This document shows positions 9,343 to 21,300 of a stretch of 64,000 bases of DNA, piece after piece. The position numbers were made by a program, and so were the translations under genes. Positions within the stretch are counted from its first letter, which is position 1, and every line of letters begins with the position of its first letter. This stretch comes from Campylorhamphus procurvoides (taxonomy: Eukaryota; Chordata; Aves; Passeriformes; Dendrocolaptidae): NCBI GenBank assembly GCA_013396655.1, contig WBMV01005054.1:1206062-1270061 (forward strand). Reading direction: 5' to 3'. Below the pieces are notes generated by a model. That model saw only the letters and a program-made list of their open reading frames with translations, had not been told where the DNA came from and searched no databases.

Positions 9343-12300
9343 CTGCAGACGCCAAGACAGCATAACCAACTGGGCGCAGACACAAAGGTAACCAGGTGCA
9401 AGCTTGCCAAGTAGGAGACTTTTGCCAAGTGTCTCCTGCCACCGAGGTGCTCACTGGCCCTTTATCTATCAGGCTTGCAGAGCCTCAGTTCAACAACCAC
9501 AGCACGTGAAGGCCAAGTCCAAAACAGGCTGTGCATGGTGGAATAGGGCAGGATGCACATCCTGAAGCTCCATGCAAGACAGCATCCCTCAAGCCTTCAT
9601 TAACTGGCTCCTGACCAGGTGTGTGCGCTGCATCAGCTCATGCAGGGGGCCAGGGCATCCTCCACTGCATCACTGAGGTGTGAGGGGAGCGGGCAGGGGA
9701 CAGGGCTGGGCAGGCATGCCTCTGGAGGGGATGCTATTTGGGATGATGTATGCCACAGCCAGGTCTGAAGTGAGAGGGATATAAATAGGTCTGCACAGAG
9801 AGCGAAAAGGAAGCTCCTACCGGAAATATGGGACATCCGTCATCTCACACCAGGCCCTGGCACGATCCACAGCTGGGCCATCTGCGTCAGTGCACTGCAG
9901 GAGAAACAGCCCCACAGTTACAGCCTGACTGCTCTTCCCCTGCCAGCAAGAGGCTTCCCTGGCACCAAGTTGAACTGCACAAGCTGCAGAGGGAAAGGAA
10001 AAACCAGGAGCAAGTTCATCCTGGATGGCCTTGCTCACCACCAAGAGTGGGGCAGCTTTTATATTCATTTATTTGTTTTAATTTTTAACATAAGAACAGT
10101 GCTCCTGATCCTTGGGACACAAGGAATTGCACCCTACAGATTCTCCATACATCACAGCAGTGACTAGACTCCCTTAAAGAAACTCTCAGGATGACATGAA
10201 TGACAGCCTCCTTGGGATTTTATCTCTATTCATTCTGGCCAAGCCTTGTAACAGCACAGCCTGTGATTACTACAGGCTTTCTGGGCTATCCTGGGACAGC
10301 TTCCCTGGGAGCCCTGAAATAAAAGACAGCTGAAGCACAGGGAGTCTGGGCACTTTCTTACTTTAGGAAGCTAAAAAGGAGATAAAGCAACAAAATTAAG
10401 ATCACAGTCAGAACTTTGGTTCTGATCTTTCTGGTTTTCATTCATTAGGAGTGTTTTCATGCACAACATTTAATGATCTTCTTTCTGAAGCACGCAAGCT
10501 CATATTCCTATTACACACTCCTAACCACAGCTCTCAACAACTGCTTTTTATTAGTGACTCTCCCACTTCTCCAGCATTTACTTATTTTCCCAGTCAGGAT
10601 AGCAAAGCTTTTCTACAGAAAAATTAATTGCTGTTTTCCAAGGCTTGATTTCTTTTTTTTTGGTCCAGGTTGCTGAGGTGCTAATCAATGCTTCCTGGAT
10701 AGACGGTGAGTTTCACAAACTCATACCTGCAAATGTTCCTAAGGGTCACTGACCACCATCCTGTCCTCAGCCCCTTTCAGCTGTAAGAACCTCCCTTGGA
10801 ACTCAAAACCCCAAAGAAACAGACAGTTCCTAAAAATCGCGGGAGCACAACAGGTCTGAAGTCACCCACTACATCCATGGTCAGAGCAATTCCAAGGAAA
10901 CAGAATTTACTTCCAAAAGGAAGAAGCTGAAGACTGGAAACCTTTTCTCCCTCCCTGCAAGCAATCCCAGGGGTCTTTCCCCATCCCCTCCTTCCCATAC
11001 TCACACAATCCACCACCATCTTGCCGAGCTCCCTGGCCCCGAAGACAGTCTTTGCCAGCTCCCAAGGGTTGGAGGGGCGGAAAACATCCACAGAGCTCAC
11101 CGGGACCTGCGGAGGCTTCCCTGTCCCCAGGGAGACCACCAGCCCCAATTTTCTTACTTCCTGCCCCCGACCCTGCAGACAAACAAAAGATTTGTTTACA
11201 GGAATCAACAATGAAGGCAGAACATGTCTTTCACAGCAGTCCTGGGGAAGCTCTGAAAGCCAAGGCAAAAGGCTCTGTAACCTTTTATCTCCCACCAAAG
11301 TACGGCTTGGCAAGACAGGTGTAACCCACAGGACTTCAACAGTTGCACTGTGCTGTTCCCTATTCCCCTGACTAAACCCATGGGATCACTCCAGAGATGA
11401 GTCCTGGGACCAGAGACTGTGAAACAGTCCAACTCTTCACTCATTTTGACAACACACCTCCCCTTTCAGCTACAGGGAGCCATAGCTGCCAGTATTTATT
11501 CGTCTTTTTGAAGAACTTGCCACACCACAGAAGGCATTCGTTCTTCAGCCTCGCAGAGTACCCTACTCTTGTCTTCCCCATTTATTTTTGGGCAGAAAAA
11601 GGCCCTGAAGAGCTGCATCAAGGGCCACACACAACCATCAACAGAATCATCCTTGTTCAAAGTAGCAAGGAGAGGCTGACAAGACTGTCCCCCTGTCTCA
11701 CACCCTTGTCAGAAGAGGTATCTCACCTCCCAGCCACCACTCCCAACACATATTCCCCTCCATACACTCCCTTTTAGGATGGTGCACTGCTAACTTGTTT
11801 ATCCACTAAGAGGCAACCATTCCCAAACCCATTTCCTTTCCAAGGGAGGCTCAGTGGGGGCAAAAAAAGCCCCAGTTACCAGTCAGGGCTAGGATTTCCC
11901 TCACCTTTTTGATAAGTGTCTTGTTGTACTCGTGGATCTCGGCCATGGCATCGAGGGTCGGGTTGTTGGCCAGCAGCCCCCCATCCAGGAAGCGGCCGAT
12001 GGGCCGGAAATAAGTGGGAGCTGCACCACTGCAGCGGGCAGCACGCCACACCAGCTGGTCTGGAGGGGGACAAAGCAAAAGGCCTCTTGCAGTACCTCTG
12101 CTCTGCACAAGAAGCACCCCACCTTTACCAACACAAAGCAGGAGGGCTTGTGACCCCTGAAAAACCTGCCCTAGAGAGGTATGCCTCTCTCTCCCCACAG
12201 CAGGGTGTCTGCTTGGATGCACAGGATGATTTTGGCGGGCTTTAAAAGATGTTCTCACTGCTTTCTATATATCCTGGGTCAAATTCACTCTCTATCTGCC

Positions 12301-15300
12301 TCGTTGCTGCTATTTTGATAGTGAAATAGTTATGTGTGTTAGACAAAGCAGCAAGCTGGAGGGAGCTGCGTGCTTCAGTTACACGGCTTTTCTGTGAGAG
12401 CCCAGAGAAAGGTACTGACTGTATGCAGGACTCTTTTAGCAGACCCCTATCTCCTAAACCTTGCTAGCCAGCCCCTGTTCCTGATACAAGAGAAGCCAAG
12501 GGAAGAGGAGAGAGGAGAAAAGGAAACCACCACTAGGACTAAGCTACAAGTCAAGACTAGGGATGAGCTATTGCTGCGACCCTGATTTTTAGAGCAATGG
12601 AAGAAGAACGTGAAATCTGCCACTGAAGGATGGAACCGCCCCTGCCAACCAGATGGACTTCTGTGCACTATAATTTACCTTCTGGCTGAGTGAGTGGTTT
12701 GAAAGATGCACTTGTCTTGTATTCAGTGGAGGTTTTTGTCTCTGGTACAGGGTAATTCCGGAAAAGGTGGAGCTCAGCTGGCTGTCGGTCACACAACGTC
12801 CCTGTCACCATAACCCTGGAGAAGAGGGCATGAGAAAATAAGAGTAAAATAGAAAAGAAAGTACTTATGGCTTCAACAGACTGCACATCACACTTCTGCA
12901 GATCTGCTCTGAGGAGAGGCTGAGCACCTCTGCTGAGAGGGGTCTAGAGCACATGCAGGACAACATCAGCCAGCACAGCCCCAGGCACGACTTACTTGGG
13001 TTTTCGCACATCGGTCATTTTGGTGTTTTCCCCAAATTCCTTCTTCAAGAACTCGTCCAGGGGCTCTGACTCGTAGGGCCGAGACCCCCGGAACACCATG
13101 TCCTTCATGCGGAAGTACAGGCAGCGCATGTAGTCCATGGACTTCCCTGAGACAGGCAACAGTTGGCAGGAGCAGGGGTGGGAGGAAGGGCAGGCAGAAC
13201 AAACAGCACATCAGAGCTAGGACTTTGCAGGACAAGTGGGAGATGGGAGGCATCACTCCCAATCCAATCCCCTTCCCAAACTGCCTGTCATATGCTTAGT
13301 CCTCAGCAGCATGACTGGGAAGGATTACAGAGGAAGGGCAAACTTGGAGCACAGCTCCCACTATCAGAAAGTGACAATCACCTTGCTCTAAGGCCCCACA
13401 TGGAGAGCACAGGAAGAATAGAACACTGCATTCTGCCACCATTCACTTCCCAAAACCCAGAAAGCGGCTCAAGGCCAGCTGCTGTGAGAAGTAAGCACAA
13501 AGCGAGGTCTACGCTTTCCTTCAATAAGGAAGATCCCTTCCCTCCTTTGGCAGGCACAAAAGATCCGAGTCAGGACTCAGAGAGGCAGCTCCCACCCCAT
13601 ATCCACTCTTTACAGGGGTGTGCTCAGGCCCACAGGAGTGAGAAAGGGCCCATTATTTGCACTGTCCTTACCATGTACAATAGCCAAGGCCAAGATCCCT
13701 CCAGTGCTGGTCCCTGCAATCCAGTCAAAAATCTCACGAATGGGACGGCCTGCAGCCTTTTCGATAGCCAGGAGGAGCTGGATGAGCACGAGGCCCCGGA
13801 TGCCCCCTCCATCCAAGCACAGGAGGCGGTCCTGACTGGGGAGAGACAGACATAGATGACTGGGAGCTGTGGGACACATTACAAACCACAGAACACTGCG
13901 TGGGAACACGGCCTTGGGAACAGGAAACCAAGGCAGTAACTAGATTGCTGCAGATAGTGTAATCAGTGATTTAATAAATCCAGCAGTGCTGTCTCAGGTG
14001 CAAATGAGACACGTTCAGTAAGCCTTGCCAGAACTGGCGCAACACCCCTTGCTCTTGCATAGCCATCTCTAACCTCTACACCAGCGAGACAGTCACCAGC
14101 CAAAACCACACCCAAGTCCCTTACTACACAGTAATGGGTATTGTGTCATAAATAAGAGGCAGACAGCCCTAAATCCTGCCAGCAGCATTTCAATGCCAAC
14201 CCTTCCTCCACTCCATGCAAGATGAGGTGCAGAGGAGCTGGGTGAACATTGGGGCAGTGTGTGGAGATGGGAAAATCACAAAGCCAAAGCAGTGTTGGGT
14301 GCCCAGCAGCACAGGAGAGGGATGGACACCTGCTGAGCTCGGGCTGCAGTGCAGCTCCATGGCTGCACACAGGACAGACAGTGGTCATATATGGAAACAG
14401 ATTTATCACAAGGTGCTGGCAAAAACAACAGACATTAAATATCAGCTCTGAGGAAGCCACCCTCATGGGTGTGGGAGGGGGGAATTCACACAGATTTCAC
14501 CTCCAAGTAGCACAGGAGCCCAGACAGAAGCTGTTTCTCACTTACTTTCTTCTATCCTCACTGGGCATGTCCACAACATCTGGTGCCTTCAACAACTGTC
14601 CAAGGGTTGTGGAAACATACAGAAGATCCTGGTACCCTAGAGGGTCATGGACATACAAAAGTTAAAAAAATATTAGGGGCCATCAGTGTAGTAAACAATT
14701 TCCACCATAACCACAGAGAGAATACCCAACTCCCTTCCCCATCGAATAAAGCTCCCTGCAGGAGATAAAAGCCATCTTACCCACAGCCAACAAGTACCCC
14801 CCAGATTAAACTCCAAACCAAAGAAGAACAACAAACCAAAGAAGAACAACATCCTTTAGAGTGTGTGGCTGGAGATATGCTGGCGAAGACAAAGGATTTG
14901 TAGCAGCAGGTGATGAGCACAGTGGGTGAGAGAGAAGGCAGAGCCTAGCAATGTGCCCACTACGCAGTTTACTGCAAGCTGTTAAGATAAAATCTAAGCC
15001 TACTCCTCGAGGTAACCTAGGCAGAAGAGCTGTGGGGACAGGGTGGCTAGTCATTACCCCTCAGCTGATGTTCACCCAGGTCACCCTGGGTGCAGGGCAC
15101 CAATCCAGGCTAGGTGAGAAGCCAGCCTGTGAAACCAAAAGAAGAAAGAACAGGGGAAGAGAAGTTACATACTCCTGCCAGCACCCAGGCCAGAAGGTGG
15201 CTGTGTCTAGAGCACGTGGAGACAATAAACATGGTGAGGAGTTTCTTCAAGGGCCAGAGTCCACAATAAAAAAAAACAGTCTTGCTCTGTCACTGCATCA

Positions 15301-18300
15301 GAGCTGAAACTGGGCAGGGGTTGCCTTCACCAGGCCATGGTGAGAAGAAGGTTCTTGTGTTAGCAGCCAGTGAGATTTGTGGTGACACAGACACACTCCA
15401 GGGTTGTCCTCTAGCCCACAGGAGAGCCTTTGCAAAAGAAACCTCCAGCCAGAGACAGGAAGAGATCCACAAGCAGGTGTTAGCTGCCTCCACGCTCCTC
15501 TCATGAAGGTGAGAGCCTCTCTCCTAGTCAACTCACCCACTGCCTACTCAGTAACCCCTCCTGCTGCCTCTGCCTGAGCTCTGGAGCTTCCTGGAGGTGG
15601 AAAACCCAGCACCTAGAATAGACCCATGTGTTTATTTGCAGAGTCTGGGCAGTATAGAGCACAAGGTACAACACAATTGTATGTCCTAAGGTAGGCTTTT
15701 CCTCTGCATTACAAACCCTGTGACCAAGGTTGCTTATCCTCAGGCTTTACCCCTTTCCTCTCCCAGCTGCTGGCCTCCACGATCTGAAAAAGTCACCCTT
15801 CTAAATCCCCTTGTGCCCAATACAACACTGGAAGGTCTTTAAGGCAGACCAGTAAGTACCTCCCTTTCTGTATATGACCCAGGGATGCAACACACACCGG
15901 CAACTAAGTACTACACCTCTTCCAGAGGAGTGAGGGAATCAGTCTTCCCACTCCTTTTTACAGGGCTGCATTGTGTCAGGTCTACAAAACAGAAGTTTGG
16001 AGCACAAGAGTTTAGAGTACACACACAGGACAAGCAGAGAAGAGATGGGATTCCACAACAGTTCAATGAGAACAGAGTCACAACAGAGTCTCCAGATACT
16101 GAGAGCTAAGACAGTTCCCAGCACATGGCCCATCTGAGGAAGAGATCCAAGACAGCACTGTGAAGCAAGAAGGAAGGAGAGCAAGGGAGGGCCAAGGAAG
16201 GCTTTACCTAAGCTGTTGAAGCTGCTCCGTGAGGAAGGCTGGCCTTCCAGGAAGGAGGCGGCAGATGGTGCCAGGCTTGGGGAGTCAGGATGGGGTGGTG
16301 GGTGGCAGCGTTCGGTCCCTACAGTTTGCAGCAGGTCTAAGAGCACTTTCCGGTTCGCACCTTAGGTGACGAAGGGGGAGTTACAGGTCAGAAAGAGAAT
16401 CAGTGCACGCAGACACCAGGGTGGAACGTGCTCTGCCAAATTCACAGCAGACCCTCACAAAACCTCTGGGATGACCCGAGAAAGGGGAAAGCATGTCCCA
16501 GGTATTTCTCCCCAAACACAAGGCAGCAGGACTTGTGCACAGCAGGAGTACCCAGTGCTGTGCAGCTCCAAGGGGGGCGTGTGCCACACACTTCTTTCCA
16601 CTGAAGAACCGCCCGTGTCTGCTCCCGCCTGGGCAGTTCAGCAGCACTGCGTCATCCTGCTGTGAGCCTGCAGTGCCTGACATCATGGTGTGAAAGAGGG
16701 GGCGTGCAAGTGTGTGCCAGCTTTTCCTCTTGCATCCCTGTCTCACAGAAGAGAAATTCATCAATGGCTGTTAATACAAAGCCTACAGTGCTAGCAAAGG
16801 AAGCATTTACCCTGTGAGCAGCTACAAGCTGGGAAAGCATACTGGAGAAGCATCACCCGTGTGTGGCAGGTTTTCACCTCTCCCCAAGACACTGTTTTGG
16901 CCACCAAGGGGAGACGGGATGCAGGATTCACCCTGTAAGGCTGCAGACATGCTCCCTCACCTTTGCTGCTCCTGGCTGCCAACAGTCCTGGTGTCTCTCC
17001 AAAATCATTGGGGACCTCGACATCTCCTCCAAACACGATGATCGCTTTGATCATATCCAGGTGGTCGTGCTAGAGTACGAGAGAAAGCTCAAGAGCCACT
17101 GCGTGATTTGTCATTCCTTCCCTTCTCCGTTTATCATAAGGGATAACCACATGAAAGGCAACAGCCAGAATTTCAAAGGAGCCTGGCCCTGTCTCGACCC
17201 TTCAAGAAAACCCTCTCTCTGTCCTTCCCAACAGCCTCTGCAGAGAACTCACCTTCATGGCCAGGTGCAGGGGCGTGTTGCCGTGCTGGCCGCGGGCGTT
17301 GGTGTGGGCGCCGTGTGTCAGCAGGACCATGGCGCAGTCGAAGCGTCCCCTCTGGACCGCGATGTGCAGAGCCATGTCGGCCGTCCGGCTGGCCACGTTC
17401 ACCTGCGAACCGTACTCCAGCAGCAGCCGTGTCATCTGTGCCCAAGCGTGCAGGTGCCAGGTCAGGAAGAGATAAAGCAATCGTGGGAACAACCAGCTGG
17501 CCGCTCAAACCATCCAGGTCTCATGGCAAGCAAAGCAGGGGAAGAGGAGGGAGCCTTAGCCTGGATGTAGCTGGCTGACACATGCCAGCTGAATTGTTCC
17601 AAGCACTGGAAATGGGGTTTCCCACATTCTGTGTTTTTTACAACAGAACTAGCTGGTGGTTTCACAATCTGGCTAGAGCTTCTGGATGCTTGGGGATTTA
17701 TATGCAACTCTGATGTACTGGCTGAGATCAAATGAGAAAAAAACAGCTCCTACTCAGGCCAGGATCCCTTCAGTCTGGAAGGAAGAAGTTTACTTCCTGA
17801 ATTTCTCTTTATAAGTCAGGCAAATTTAGTCTGCTCTGAAACTCCACAGGACACTTCTGACTGGAATATGATACTGCAGGAGGAAAAAGAGTCCTGTTAT
17901 AGGAATGCCCTCTGCTTGCAACAAGCACCATTCAGGTGCTCCATCATGGCACATCACTGACCTGCTTGTCTCTGGTAGAGCATGGAGTGTCATGTACAAG
18001 CCACCACCTTGTCTCTATCTCACACTTTCCCTGCAGTTTTTAAGGCATTGACCTGTTTGCTCCCAGGAAACTGTTAGGTAACAAGAAGAGAGCTCCCTCC
18101 AGGGGCAACTGTGCTTCATGGACAGTGCTGCAATTTCCTCAAGAAAAGGGAAAAGGGACAAGGTGGCAGTTTCACAGACACTGATGAAGTACTAGGGATG
18201 ACCCCACCAGTTTTATTTCACTGCAAGGCTCCACTGCTCTGTCCCCCATGGCAAAGAGCACTGACTGGCCCAGGGCAAAGGGAATCAAACACTGGGCTGC

Positions 18301-21300
18301 TGGCTGAGCTCTGACATTCCCAGGGCTCTGCACATGCACTTGGAAAGGGACAGGTTAGCAGCAGGAGGAGTTAACTGCATGCTGCACAGCAGCACAGGCC
18401 CTCACCATGGACTGGCTCCATTTACCTCTGCCTTCTTTGCCCAGTGCAGTGGAGTAGCTTCATAGCGCGGGTCCTTGGAGCAAACCTGGCTGGCATCTAC
18501 CTCGAGGATGGCCTCGGCACACCTGGCAGACAATGAGATGACAGGATGGGTGGCTGCTGTCTTGACTCAAGACCTCCGCTCACATCAGCACCTGCCTTCT
18601 GGCCAGAAGAGAGCCAGGAAAGCCTTCAGCAGCAGCAGGGTCTCCACAGTCCCTGCAAGCTCCTCAGCTGCACTTTTGTCTTGCTTTTTATAGAAAGTTG
18701 TGGAGCAACATTTGGATGCCTCTCTGATACAGGAATATGGCATTTCTGCAAATTCTTGAGACCTGGGGGGAAATCCTTCCCTTCTCCTCTCTTTCCATGG
18801 AAACATGGGGATAAAACTGAAAAAGTTAAATACTTGCTGAAATTAAGAATCTGTGTACTTCCCTCTGAGTGAAAAGAGATCGAGCCCCAGTGCAAACTCA
18901 GTGACCTAAGCACATTCTGGCCTTGTAAATGTGACTCTAATGTTGGGAAGCACTTTTCCAAATGCTGAAGAATCAGCTAGCTGCAGGTAGCATAGGCTTG
19001 GGGGCCCTGTCTGTAGAGCTCAGACATTCTATGAGCTTTAAGTATTGTAAAGCATATACAAAGGGAATCAAATTTCTCCAGGCAACACAAAACAGGGATG
19101 AAACATTGTTCCTCCTTTGATTCAGTTCCAGAGTGTGTTATTAAGAGTCAAGAGCACTTCCAGCCTACAGGAGATGGGAAAAACTAGGCTTTGCAATGAA
19201 AGCTTATTAGGATCAGAGCACTCAAAGATGGAGGTGAATCAATTAGCAATGCTATTTAAGTATCGGTAAATCTCACAGCTCATTGTGAGAAAGGTATTTC
19301 ACAAACATTTTTTTAAAATCTCTGTCTTTTTTCTGATGTCTCATACTGAATAATATATTAATTCAGGGAAAAACTTTCTTCTTCTGAAAGCATTTCTTTC
19401 TTTCCCACAGCAGCACTTCCCTGTTCATTTGCCAATTCAAATGCAGCAGAGGACTGCACAACACAACCTCCTATTAAGCACAGCCCTGAAAGGGGCCCAG
19501 TCTTGGACGGTGCTGAGGGAGCAGACAGGTCCCCAGACTGGAGGGAGAGCCGTGTTCTGGCAGCCCGGGTTGTTACATACCCCTTCTGGGAGAACTTGAA
19601 TGCTGTGTGGATGGGGTATCCCAGCGTGCCCATGACGCTGCAGCTGGCACGGCACTTCAGCAGGGACCTCACCATGTCCTCTTTGCCCAGCTGGCACGCA
19701 AGATGCAGAGCAGTCAGCCCTTCCTTGCTCAGGTGGTCCAAGCCACTAGTTGGGGTTCTGCCCAGGAGCTGGGAAGAGGAGACAGTAGATAAATAAATAG
19801 ACAGACAGACATGGAAGAGCATTGTCTCTCTTGTGAGCTCCAAGGACAGACTCTGGAGCACCGGGCTCTCCATGATGCTACAGTCTGTGCTCTCCACCCT
19901 TGCTTCCAACACTGTAGGTATGGAAGTGCTCCTTGTTTTCCCTCCCCAGAGGGTTTATCACTGCTCTCTGTGCCCTCTTCCTCTGGCCCAGGTGCTCCTG
20001 AGACAATCCCCAGCCAAAAAGGGCTCACACCACCTTGACTGACACAGTCCAGCAGAGTCCCACCACCTCGCACTGCACAAGCCAAGCATAGCCCAACCCA
20101 ACGAGAGCACAAACTGAAACCAGCAGCTTCCCCTCCTGCTGCAGCCCCATCCTGCTGGGCAGGAGCTCAACCTCCTCTCCAAACCCACTGCTGCTTTCAG
20201 ATGAAAAGAGGATTCTGTTTAAAACATGCACGTGTGGTTATGTTTGAGGGAATTTTACTATTCTCCTAGTAAATTTTAGACCTATTATCTGCTGGCTGGT
20301 TTGTTACACAAAAATATCCCACTGCTGTACTGGGGAAACCCTGCAAGCCCTGGTGCACACAAGAGAAGTGGGAATTTAGTTTCTTTTCTCTGGTTTAGCA
20401 AGAAATCAATAGAGGAAAGGAACAGACAAGAGACTGATCAGACTTGGGAGTGTTTCTGTAACAATGAGCCAAGTTGATGCCCTCAGAGAAATAAAGAAGA
20501 GGATATCTTTGTGTCTAAAAGTTTCTAACTGCCCTGCACCATGACAACCCTGATCCTCCTCCCTTCCCCATCACACATTAGGAAACCCCAGCACAGTCTG
20601 GCAGGCAGAGGGAGAGATGTCACAACAAGTATGGGGCAAACGTCAGGGGTGCAGCTGTAGCAGAGTCAGTCTCAGGCTCCCACTGAGTCTTGGGGAGCTG
20701 TCTGACCTCAGGAACCATACGTAAGGCCACCCATACCCTTACAAACCCCATCACTCTGCCCAGCACTTCTCAGCAACTGAGAACACCTCTTGTTTCAGAG
20801 TGTCCCTACCTACAGGCTCTGATTGCTGTACCCCAGGCAAAGCCACTCCGTTCAAACAACAGGTCCTGCAGCACAGGAGAGCTCAGCATGGCTCCAAACT
20901 GTCCTTCAGTCTGTGGGCAACACATGATCTCCTAGGCAACCTGTATTCACATTTGCCTACAGGAGCACTCTGCCCAAACCCAAACAGCCTGCAGGGAGGA
21001 GAGAGGGAAGGGACAGCCACGGGCCTGAGGAAAGGTAGGATGAAGGCCTGATACAAATAGCAGGGAAGGACACTTTCTGAGGAAACTTGCTTAATATTCT
21101 TGTGACAGTGCAGGGTGAAATCTGGAGCCCATTTACGGGAAACAGCACCAGCAAAGAGAGAAAAATAAGAGGCTGAAATCAGGCTCAAGCATTAACTTGA
21201 CAGAGGGGAACTGACTTTCTCCTGCCCTGTCTGCAGCTGTTTTCCTGTCTCTCTCCTCACAGCACAGAGAGGACCCATTCTGGTCCTGCTTTCCCCCAGG

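Noticed and set aside
13163..13855. 230-codon plus-strand open frame
   Set aside because: It is antisense to PLA2G6 exon 10 and the intron beside it; no sign of its own gene structure.
14815..14850. Direct repeats as a possible CRISPR-like array
   Set aside because: Only two units with no spacers, in an intron of a vertebrate gene; a simple tandem duplication.
16863..17570. 235-codon plus-strand open frame
   Set aside because: Antisense shadow of two PLA2G6 ankyrin exons.
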